From Pseudomonadota bacterium (lineage in GTDB: Bacteria; Pseudomonadota; Gammaproteobacteria; Burkholderiales; SCOH01), in assembly GCA_030917985.1 (NCBI GenBank), contig JAUPTR010000044.1:1-12752 (forward strand): 12,752 nt of DNA. Direction: 5' to 3'. Numbering within the stretch: the stretch's first letter is position 1; every line of letters starts with the position of its first letter. Of this stretch, positions 1-5,695 are shown piece after piece. The notes under the pieces were generated by a model, which worked only from the letters and a program-made list of their open reading frames with translations, was not told where the DNA came from and did no database searches. Made by a program: the position numbers and the translations under genes.

Positions 1-2
1 AT

Positions 3-1415
3 GTGTTGTCGTCGTCGATCCTCAAGGACTTCTCGCTGACCAACAAACTGCTCAGGCTCGTGAATTCGGCTACCTATGGCCAGTTCGGCGGCACCATCAG
101 CACCATTTCACGCGCGGTGATCATTCTCGGTTTTGAAACCATCCGCAATCTGGCGATTACGCTGATTCTGTTCGAGCATCTGCAGAACAAGAGCCAGGCG
201 GTGCATTTGCGCGATGAAATCATTCTCGCGTTTTTTGGTGGCCTGACTGCGCGCATGGTGGATCAGAAGCTGGGTGGCAAAGTTCTGGAAGAAAGCTTCA
301 TTTGTGCCATTTTCCATCGCCTGGGGCGTTTGCTGGCAACGTTCTATTTTTACGATGAAGCCATCGAAATCAAGAAACGGGTACAGGCAGGCAGCACGGA
401 AGAAGTGGCCGCCATTGCCGTGCTGGGTATTTCCTACGACGAACTGGGGATTCAGATTGCACGTGCCTGGAATTTCCCGGACAAGATCGTGCAAAGCATG
501 CAGTTTGTGCGTGATGAAAAAGTACGCAAGCCGCAAACCGGAAATGAACGTCTGCGCCTGGTTGCCAGCCTGTCGAGTGAATTGACCCAGCTTGCTGCGG
601 GCGGCAGCGGAGCGGATCGCGGGCAAAAACTATCCGTATTGGCGCATCGCTATGGTTCTGCTTTGCCGCTGAACGAGTCAGAGCTGACGCGTCTGGTGGA
701 TGAGGCGATCCGTGAATTTGCCAAAGAGGCATCGGTATATGGTGTGAACGCCAGTCGCAGTGAGGTATTGCGCAATGCCCGCCAATGGGCTGGCATGGAT
801 ACATCGAACGCATCGGCCACGCCGGATACGCTGGATCGCGAGTTTGAACAAACACGAGTGATGGAAGCACAGGCAGCGTCACCCATCGACCCCCTGGATC
901 GGAAAACTGTGTTGTCTGCCGGCATTCAGGATATTACCAATACGCTGGTCGATAACTACAACCTCAACGATCTGTTGCGGATTATTCTCGAAACCATGTT
1001 TCGCGGCATGGGTTTTGACCGCGTATTGTTGTGTACCCGAGATATGCGCAGCAACAGCATGCCGGCTCGAATCGGCTTCGGGCCCGGCGTTGACAAGCTG
1101 CTGAAGACTTTTGCCGTGCCGCTGGGGAAATCACAGGACGTGTTTCAGGTTGCCATCGACAAACAGGCTGATATTTTTCTTTCCGATATCAATGCGCCGA
1201 ACATTTGCGATCGCATTCCAGCCTGGTATCGCACACTCATCAGCGCCCAGACCTTTATCCTGTTGCCGTTGGCCATCGATAAAAAAGTGATCGGCATGTT
1301 TTATGCCGACAAGGCGGAGGCTGGAAGCCTGATGATTCCTGCGCAGGAGCTGAATTTGCTGAAAACCTTGCGCAATCAGGCTGTGCTGGCGATTCGGCAG
1401 AAGCAGATCGGTTGA
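3..1415 (+). CDS. HDOD-GAF signalling protein, 5' truncated
   Basis: The reading frame is open from the left window edge, so the first codon here (GTG at 3) is probably not the start and the N-terminus is missing. Visible residues 1-240 are an HDOD domain (relative of HD phosphohydrolases, usually without catalytic activity). It opens inside the typical motif with LTNKLLRLVNSATYG at residues 12-26, continues with an ILGFETIRNL segment near 41-50, and has CAIFHRLGRLL at 101-111. A polar linker covers roughly 250-300. Residues about 312-467 look like a GAF domain, with NLNDLLRIILETMFRGMGFDRV at its start split around residue 330 and PLAIDKKVIGMFYADK near the end. HDOD proteins act as scaffolds or regulators in signalling, motility and stress; GAF domains bind small ligands or mediate dimerisation. 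The specific role is unknown. Related proteins may carry an additional domain in front (for example a kinase or receiver), which cannot be judged here. A hairpin follows the stop codon. Confidence 0.85.
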   Translation: MLSSSILKDFSLTNKLLRLVNSATYGQFGGTISTISRAVIILGFETIRNLAITLILFEHLQNKSQAVHLRDEIILAFFGGLTARMVDQKLGGKVLEESFICAIFHRLGRLLATFYFYDEAIEIKKRVQAGSTEEVAAIAVLGISYDELGIQIARAWNFPDKIVQSMQFVRDEKVRKPQTGNERLRLVASLSSELTQLAAGGSGADRGQKLSVLAHRYGSALPLNESELTRLVDEAIREFAKEASVYGVNASRSEVLRNARQWAGMDTSNASATPDTLDREFEQTRVMEAQAASPIDPLDRKTVLSAGIQDITNTLVDNYNLNDLLRIILETMFRGMGFDRVLLCTRDMRSNSMPARIGFGPGVDKLLKTFAVPLGKSQDVFQVAIDKQADIFLSDINAPNICDRIPAWYRTLISAQTFILLPLAIDKKVIGMFYADKAEAGSLMIPAQELNLLKTLRNQAVLAIRQKQIG

Positions 1416-1438
1416 TTGCATCAGCGGAATTTCTTGCC

Positions 1439-1461
1439 CTGGCCCGCGTGGAGCGGGCCAG
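1439..1461 (+). terminator. Probable terminator after the HDOD-GAF gene
   Basis: A perfect 9-bp stem, CTGGCCCGC (1439-1447) pairing with GCGGGCCAG (1453-1461), with a 5-base loop, begins 23 bases after the stop codon. It is followed only by CCTTTCTG, so the U-tract is weak. It may end the upstream transcript, perhaps with help, and so insulate the phaP control region. Confidence 0.55.
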
Positions 1462-1608
1462 CCTTTCTGCAGAATCTCAAACAGAATGACTGCAGTACCA
1501 GCCCGTGCCGGTGATTCTGGCATATCTGTCATTGTGCATATGCAAAATATTCAGCCAAAGCGGGCTTGATTTAGGTCGTGTTTTTGGTAGAACGATATTG
1601 TTTAGTCA

Positions 1609-1636
1609 TTGGCATTTAACACAAATTGGGTAAAAT
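1609..1636 (+). promoter_or_regulatory. Putative distal sigma70 promoter of phaP
   Basis: TTGGCA at 1609-1614 and TAAAAT at 1631-1636 are separated by 16 bases. Both hexamers match the sigma70 consensus at five of six positions. The predicted start near 1643 would place the 17-bp palindrome at 1656-1672 just downstream, in a typical repressor position. Assigned by eye only. Confidence 0.5.
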
Positions 1637-1655
1637 AGAGTCTCAAGTCTAATAA

Positions 1656-1672
1656 ATTGTGCGCCGCACAAT
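1656..1672. promoter_or_regulatory. 17-bp perfect palindrome, candidate PhaR operator
   Basis: ATTGTGCGCCGCACAAT is a perfect inverted repeat with 8-base arms around one central C. It lies 7 bases upstream of the proximal -35 hexamer at 1680 and downstream of the distal promoter. Its core TGCGCCGCA has the TGC-N3-GCA form. TGC/GCA-rich dyads are known targets of PhaR, the repressor of phasin genes in Ralstonia and Paracoccus, so binding by a PhaR homologue is a reasonable inference. No phaR gene is in the window. Confidence 0.55.
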
Positions 1673-1679
1673 AAAGTGC

Positions 1680-1707
1680 TTGACAGTCAAAATCATGAGA
1701 CTAGAAT
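1680..1707 (+). promoter_or_regulatory. Proximal sigma70 promoter of phaP
   Basis: A perfect TTGACA (1680-1685) is followed after 16 bases by TAGAAT (1702-1707), which matches TATAAT at four of six positions. The predicted start near 1714 gives a leader of about 50 bases. A second TGC-N3-GCA site (TGCGGTGCA, 1717-1725) falls just after the predicted start, where a bound repressor would block initiation. Confidence 0.65.
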
Positions 1708-1716
1708 TGGCTGTGG

Positions 1717-1725
1717 TGCGGTGCA
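1717..1725. promoter_or_regulatory. Second TGC-N3-GCA site overlapping the phaP start region
   Basis: TGCGGTGCA repeats the core form of the palindrome at 1660-1668, with centres 57 bases apart. It lies about 3-11 bases after the predicted transcription start. Two such sites flanking one promoter suggest cooperative repression, but this is inferred from sequence alone. Confidence 0.4.
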
Positions 1726-1763
1726 ATATTTTTACACGATAGTTTTTGGAGAGAGGTTCTATT

Positions 1764-2339
1764 ATGGTAACAGCAGACAAACTGGCTGAGCTGAACGAAG
1801 CCAGCCTGAACAAGGCAATTCGCGTATCGACTATCGCTCTGGCTGGTATTGAGCGTCTGGTATCGCTGCAACTGGAAGTGACCAAGGCCGTATTGAACGA
1901 AAGCACTGAAAACGCCAAGGCAATGGCGCAGGTGAAAGACGTTCAGGGGCTGGTTTCGCTGCAGTCGAATCTGACTCAACCGGCTCTGGACAAAGCCATG
2001 AACGTGGCCAAGAGCTTTTACGAAGCTGCCAGCGCAACTCAGGCTGAACTGGGCAAACTGGTTGAAGAAGAAATGAATGCCGCGACCAAGAGCACTGCCG
2101 GCATTCTGGAAAACCTGCAGAAATATGCTCCTGCCGGTTCCGATACTGCACTGACTGCAATCAAATCGGCTATCGCTGCTGCTTCCAGTGCTTACGATAC
2201 CGTAACCAAAACTGCTCAAAAAGTAGCAAGCGAACTGGCTGAAGCAGGTGTTTCCGCTGCCACTACCTCGGCAAAAGCTGCTGCGACTGCTGCTAACGCA
2301 ACCCGTCCTGCCGCGAAAAAGACCGCTGCAGAATCCTGA
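1764..2339 (+). CDS. phaP: Phasin family protein
   Basis: This encodes a 191-residue phasin, an amphipathic surface protein of polyhydroxyalkanoate granules that controls granule size and number. Residues 1-120 show the family pattern: helical, without cysteine, with repeated ALAGIERLVSLQLEV and QGLVSLQSNLTQPALDKA-type segments and the YEAASATQAELGKLVEEE stretch near 86-103. The C-terminus (about 160-191) is rich in Ala, Thr and Lys and ends RPAAKKTAAES, like a short version of the basic tails of PhaF-type phasins. The ATG at 1764 is chosen over an in-frame TTG at 1746 because GGAGAGAGG (1748-1756) sits 7 bases before it; the TTG would overlap this ribosome binding site. Two promoters and TGC...GCA dyads precede the gene and a strong terminator follows it, so it is probably a monocistronic, highly expressed unit. 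No PHA synthase gene is in the window. Confidence 0.93.
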   Translation: MVTADKLAELNEASLNKAIRVSTIALAGIERLVSLQLEVTKAVLNESTENAKAMAQVKDVQGLVSLQSNLTQPALDKAMNVAKSFYEAASATQAELGKLVEEEMNAATKSTAGILENLQKYAPAGSDTALTAIKSAIAAASSAYDTVTKTAQKVASELAEAGVSAATTSAKAAATAANATRPAAKKTAAES

Positions 2340-2360
2340 TTCGGTTCCGTGTGAAACTAC

Positions 2361-2388
2361 AAAGCCCCGGCCAGTCCGGGGTTTTTTA
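2361..2388 (+). terminator. Strong intrinsic terminator of phaP
   Basis: CCCCGG (2365-2370) pairs with CCGGGG (2376-2381) around loop CCAGT, followed by TTTTTT and preceded by AAAG, which can extend the stem against the U-run. It begins about 21 bases after the phaP stop codon. Confidence 0.9.
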
Positions 2389-2474
2389 TTGTATGCAGGC
2401 GTAATGACTGGAAAATGCGTCGCTACGCGCCTATACAGAACAATTGATTAGCTGCGATGGCGGAGAAACTGTCC

Positions 2475-2816
2475 ATGAAACATGCCGTGCCTGCATATCT
2501 CGAATGGTGGCGAGCCTACCTTGTGTTATCTCATGGGTGTTCGCAGCTGATGTTGAAAAGCATGCAGCAAGTGCTGGATGCGAGTGTTGCCACCTTGGTC
2601 TATCGCCCCTCATTGCCGGTGATGCCTGTCCGTCTTCCGGCGCTGGCGGGCACCGCCTGGGTTTGGCCGATGAATATGGCCGCGTATCACTCGTCCCGCT
2701 TGCCGCTGCTTGCGGGGGCCTCATTGCTCAGGCGCCGGGCTGCCACAGAAAATTCTCCCGAAATTCAGCGGGTGATGGCGCAAGTCATTCGTCTGGTTGC
2801 TTCGCCGCGCCAATAA
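2475..2816 (+). CDS. Small hypothetical protein downstream of phaP
   Basis: This is an unrecognised 113-residue protein beginning MKHAVPAYLEWWRAYLVLSH. The ATG at 2475 is preferred because GGCGGAG lies about 9 bases upstream; an ATG at 2457 in the same frame would add six residues and has no clear ribosome binding site. The N-terminal half is predicted helical and amphipathic, with a WW pair and a regularly spaced hydrophobic pattern (LMLKSMQQVLDASVATL at roughly 25-41). The middle is Pro- and Ala-rich, and the C-terminus is basic and helical (PEIQRVMAQVIRLVASPRQ). No signal peptide or clear membrane span is seen. Its position after phaP and the helical N-terminus suggest a possible small granule-associated or phasin-like protein, but this is weak inference. 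Overlapping frames on both strands are also open, so the call rests on the ribosome binding site and composition. Confidence 0.55.
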   Translation: MKHAVPAYLEWWRAYLVLSHGCSQLMLKSMQQVLDASVATLVYRPSLPVMPVRLPALAGTAWVWPMNMAAYHSSRLPLLAGASLLRRRAATENSPEIQRVMAQVIRLVASPRQ

Positions 2817-2941
2817 ACCGCTCGGGTGATGCCCATTGGCCGCACCTGGATACCTTTCCCTTGCACTCAATCCCTTGGATTAGCGCTGCCCGCTGTTGTT
2901 CCGACGTGGCATAATCAAGCCGATTGTGCTCTGGCTTGGTG

Positions 2942-3110
2942 CTGGCAGCCTGTCGGGCTTGAGACTGATCTGCTGCGCCAGCGGGAGAAACGGCTCATAT
3001 TTGCCCGCTTTCTCGTTGCATAGCCCCGCTATGCGCCTTAAAAGCAGGCAAATCTGGCCTCGTTTCCCCGCCCGGCTCGCGACGCTCGCTCAAGTCTGAC
3101 AGGCTGCCAG
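2942..3110. repeat. 169-bp symmetric palindromic element (MITE/REP-like)
   Basis: The 22-bp ends (CTGGCAGCCTGTC... at 2942-2963 and ...GACAGGCTGCCAG at 3089-3110) are inverted copies matching at 20 of 22 positions; both mismatches become G-U pairs in RNA. The centre is a perfect hairpin, GCATAGC-CCC-GCTATGC (3018-3034), whose midpoint 3026 is exactly the midpoint of the whole element. The internal arms are also partly complementary, for example GCGGGAGAAACGG near 2981-2993 against CGTTTCCCCGC near 3061-3071. There is no open frame of interest and no obvious target-site duplication. This is typical of non-autonomous or REP-like repeats dispersed in betaproteobacterial genomes. Together with the flanking 2817-2941 stretch, where I see nothing else, it fills the gap between the small gene and relA. 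Confidence 0.7.
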
Positions 3111-3173
3111 GTTCTGTTGACGTTGGTTTCACTGCTGCTTTTGACGCAACAAGTCTTTTGGGAAGTGTTTTTG

Positions 3174-5387
3174 ATGGTCTCCGTTGTTCGCCCCGTCACT
3201 ACCGAAACCGTGCGCTCGGCAGGCGCCGCCGACTGGCTCGCGCAGGTTGCCGATGCCTACCCGGATGACGATCTGCTACTGATCGGACAGGCACTGGATT
3301 TCGCCGAATCTCTGTATCAGGATGGCAAGCTGCCGGTAACTGGTGAACCCCTGCTGGCCCACGCCTTGGGGGCTGCTTCGGTAGCGGTGCAGCTACGCCA
3401 GGATGCGGCTGCGGTAGCTGCAACATTGCTGTTTTCCTGTCCGGAGCATTTATCTGACTGGCAGGAGCAATTGTCGCAGCGTTTCGGGAACACCGTAAGC
3501 AGCCTCGTGGATGGCGTCAACAAGGTGCGCAAGATTCAAGAGCTGCACTATATGGAATCCCACCTGCTGCAATCGGAGGAGCGCCATCAGCAGGCAGAGG
3601 CCTTGCGCAAAATGTTGCTGGCGATGGTTGAGGATATTCGCGCGGTGCTTGTGAAGCTGGCCTGGCGCACGCAGACCATGCATTACCTGAGCCATTGCAG
3701 TGCCGAGCTGGCGCGCGAAGTGGCGCGCGAGACCCTGGATGTATTTGCACCGCTGGCCAACCGGCTGGGCGTTTGGCAGATCAAGTGGGAGCTGGAAGAT
3801 CTGGCATTCCGCTTCATCGAGCCGCAGCTTTACAAGAAAATAGCCAAACTGCTGGATGAAAAGCGTCTGGATCGCGAGCGCTTCATCGCCGATGTGATTG
3901 CCGCCATTCGCCAGGAGCTTGAGCTTGCTGGCGTCAAGGGCGAAGTCTCTGGCCGTCCCAAGCATATCTACAGTATTTACAAGAAGATGCAGAAGAAGCA
4001 TCTGGATTTTTCCGAGGTGTACGATGTGCGCGCAATCCGCGTGCTGGTGGAAGACATCAAGGATTGCTACACCGTGCTGGGTATTGTGCACAATCTGTGG
4101 CAGCCGATTCCGGGCGAGTTTGATGATTATATTGCCCAGCCCAAGGGCAATTTTTATCGTTCGCTGCATACGGCTGTGATCGGCCCGCAGGACAAGGGGC
4201 TGGAGGTGCAGATTCGCACCGCGGAAATGCATCGCCATGCCGAACTAGGGGTGGCTGCACATTGGCGTTATAAGGAGGGAGGCAAACAGGATCCTCGTTA
4301 TGAAGAAAAAATTGCCTGGCTGCGGCAGATTCTTGAATGGCGCGATGACGTTGCCGATGTCGGCGAACTGGCCCGACAGTTCAAAACCGAGCTGTTTCAG
4401 GATGTGGTTTATGTGTTGACGCCGCAGGGACGTGTGATTTCGCTGCCCAAGGGGTCAACACCGGTCGATTTTGCCTATCATGTGCATACCGATCTGGGGC
4501 ATCGCTGTCGTGGCGCCAAGGTGGAGGGCCGCATTGTGCCGCTGGATACGCCGCTGGAAAATGGCCAGCGTGTCGAAATCATTGCCGCGAAACAAGGTGG
4601 GCCCAGTCTCGACTGGTTGCATCGTGGTTTACTGAAAAGCCCGCGCGCAATCCAGAAAGTCCGTGCCTGGATTCGCGCTCAAGCTTCCGATCTGGCAATT
4701 GCCGAAGGCCGGCAATTGCTGGAAAAGGAAGTGGCGCGGCTTGGCCTGGCCAATCTCAAGCTGGAGCAGGTCGCGCAGCGCCTGTCGTTTGCCAATGTTG
4801 ACGTACTGTGTCTGGCGATTGGCCAAGATGAGCTAAGCTCTCGTCAATTGTTGACCGCGCTGCAAGAGCTGGCGGCACCTGAGCCCGTTGTCGCCGAAGT
4901 TGCGGTCGAAGATCTGGTGCGCAAGAGCCGGGTGCAGCCCACCGGGCAGGGGGTGCTGATTGTTGGTGTGGACAAGCTGATGACGCAGCTGGCGAAGTGC
5001 TGCAAGCCCGTGCCGCCTGACGACGTGATTGGGTTTGTTACGCGTGGCCGTGGCATTAGCGTGCATCGCAGCCATTGCGCAACGCTTAAACGCTTGTCTG
5101 CCAATGCGCCGGAAAGGCTGATTCAGGCTAGCTGGGGTGTGCAGAATCTGGGGTTGTTTGCTGTCGATCTGGATGTGGAGGCGATGGATCGCCCCAGCCT
5201 GCTGCGCGACATCTCAGATGCCATCATGCGCGACAAGGTAAATATTACGGGCGTAAACACCATCTCCCGCGATTTGCGCGCATTCATGAAATTTACGGTT
5301 GAAGTGCGTGATGCAGAGCAGTTGCGCCGTGTGTTGAGCCTGATTCAGGATGTGCCTGGGGTGGTTCGGGTATTGCGGCGTCAGTAG
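3174..5387 (+). CDS. relA: GTP pyrophosphokinase RelA, monofunctional (p)ppGpp synthetase
   Basis: This 737-residue enzyme transfers pyrophosphate from ATP to GTP or GDP to make (p)ppGpp when uncharged tRNA occupies the ribosome. The N-terminal hydrolase-like domain is degenerate: at about 84-90 LLFSCPE replaces the LLHDTVED of active hydrolases, so the HD pair is lost. The synthetase domain (about 225-365) has RPKHIYSIYKKM at 261-272, YDVRAIRVLVED at 283-294, and the acidic EFDD at 315-318, which marks RelA rather than the RVKD of bifunctional SpoT/Rel. EVQIRT (344-349) and AELGVAAHWRYKEG (356-369) follow. The TGS domain covers about 408-470, the Cys-containing zinc-finger-like region about 603-640 (KCCKPVPP, HRSHC), and the ACT domain about 660-737. 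The ATG at 3174 is chosen over an upstream in-frame TTG at 3117 because GGGAAG (3160-3165) lies 8 bases before it and the extra residues are not RelA-like. No clear promoter was found between the palindromic element and the start. Confidence 0.95.
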   Translation: MVSVVRPVTTETVRSAGAADWLAQVADAYPDDDLLLIGQALDFAESLYQDGKLPVTGEPLLAHALGAASVAVQLRQDAAAVAATLLFSCPEHLSDWQEQLSQRFGNTVSSLVDGVNKVRKIQELHYMESHLLQSEERHQQAEALRKMLLAMVEDIRAVLVKLAWRTQTMHYLSHCSAELAREVARETLDVFAPLANRLGVWQIKWELEDLAFRFIEPQLYKKIAKLLDEKRLDRERFIADVIAAIRQELELAGVKGEVSGRPKHIYSIYKKMQKKHLDFSEVYDVRAIRVLVEDIKDCYTVLGIVHNLWQPIPGEFDDYIAQPKGNFYRSLHTAVIGPQDKGLEVQIRTAEMHRHAELGVAAHWRYKEGGKQDPRYEEKIAWLRQILEWRDDVADVGELARQFKTELFQDVVYVLTPQGRVISLPKGSTPVDFAYHVHTDLGHRCRGAKVEGRIVPLDTPLENGQRVEIIAAKQGGPSLDWLHRGLLKSPRAIQKVRAWIRAQASDLAIAEGRQLLEKEVARLGLANLKLEQVAQRLSFANVDVLCLAIGQDELSSRQLLTALQELAAPEPVVAEVAVEDLVRKSRVQPTGQGVLIVGVDKLMTQLAKCCKPVPPDDVIGFVTRGRGISVHRSHCATLKRLSANAPERLIQASWGVQNLGLFAVDLDVEAMDRPSLLRDISDAIMRDKVNITGVNTISRDLRAFMKFTVEVRDAEQLRRVLSLIQDVPGVVRVLRRQ

Positions 5388-5393
5388 CTATGC

Positions 5394-5422
5394 TTGAGTT
5401 GGTGTTGAATTTGCGGTAGATT
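5394..5422 (+). promoter_or_regulatory. Possible promoter of the 68-residue gene
   Basis: TTGAGT (5394-5399) and TAGATT (5417-5422) are separated by 17 bases and each matches consensus at four of six positions. The start would be near 5429, giving a leader of about 24 bases. The gene may also be read through from relA, 65 bases upstream. Confidence 0.35.
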
Positions 5423-5452
5423 GGTTTTTGCTTATTTTTAGCGGAGGGTGTG

Positions 5453-5659
5453 ATGGATATTACCGGGCTTCGCAACTATCAGGCCAGCATGTCGCAGTCG
5501 TTGACTCAGGCTACCAGCCAGATCTTCAGCGATGTAAGGGCAACGGCCGACAAGGTTGACCAGAAAAAGCAACAGATTGCCGACCAGGGCTTGCAGCGGA
5601 TTCAAGAATCCACCTCCAGAGCACAGCAACGCGCCAGCCTGATCTATACCTACGCATAA
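5453..5659 (+). CDS. Small hypothetical helical protein
   Basis: This is an unrecognised 68-residue protein. It starts MDITGLRNYQ, has a central Gln/Lys/Asp-rich helical stretch (ADKVDQKKQQIADQGLQRIQ at about 32-51) and ends IYTYA. A very good ribosome binding site, GCGGAGGG (5441-5448), precedes the ATG at 5453; a GTG at 5450 is in frame but too close to it. The protein is hydrophilic with no signal peptide, no membrane span and no cysteine. The heptad-like pattern suggests a helical bundle or coiled coil. It sits 65 bases after relA and ends just before a G10 hairpin. The strong ribosome binding site and clean terminator argue that it is real. The function is unknown; the small size and composition could fit an adaptor or motility-associated protein, but there is no direct support. 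Confidence 0.72.
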   Translation: MDITGLRNYQASMSQSLTQATSQIFSDVRATADKVDQKKQQIADQGLQRIQESTSRAQQRASLIYTYA

Positions 5660-5660
5660 T

Positions 5661-5695
5661 CAGGGGGGGGGGCCCCTGTTTTCATTCCCGTTTTT
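5661..5695 (+). terminator. G10-containing hairpin terminator
   Basis: CAGGGG (5661-5666) can pair with CCCCTG (5673-5678) and is followed by TTTTCATTCCCGTTTTTT. The G run is ten bases long (5663-5672), so the pairing register can slide. The hairpin probably ends the small gene and lies between it and convergent moeA (stop at 5696). On the minus strand there is no U-tract after the hairpin, so it is less likely to end moeA. Confidence 0.6.

Noticed and set aside
2444..2914. 156-residue plus-strand frame overlapping the small gene after phaP
   Set aside because: It is rich in Cys, Ser and Gly in a shadow-like way, with no good ribosome binding site; the 2475 frame has a better start and composition.
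2826..3099. Two short plus-strand frames between the small gene and relA
   Set aside because: They run into the palindromic element, lack ribosome binding sites and end within the repeat.
2942..3110. The palindrome as a simple rho-independent terminator
   Set aside because: It is far longer than a terminator, has no U-tract at its 3' end, and its nested symmetry fits a repeat element better.
3117..3173. TTG-initiated N-terminal extension of relA
   Set aside because: The 19 extra residues are not RelA-like, and the ATG at 3174 has a GGGAAG ribosome binding site at good spacing.
3450..4238. 262-residue minus-strand open frame inside relA
   Set aside because: It is antisense to a clearly coding RelA region and has a composition rich in His, Leu and Gln typical of a codon-bias shadow.
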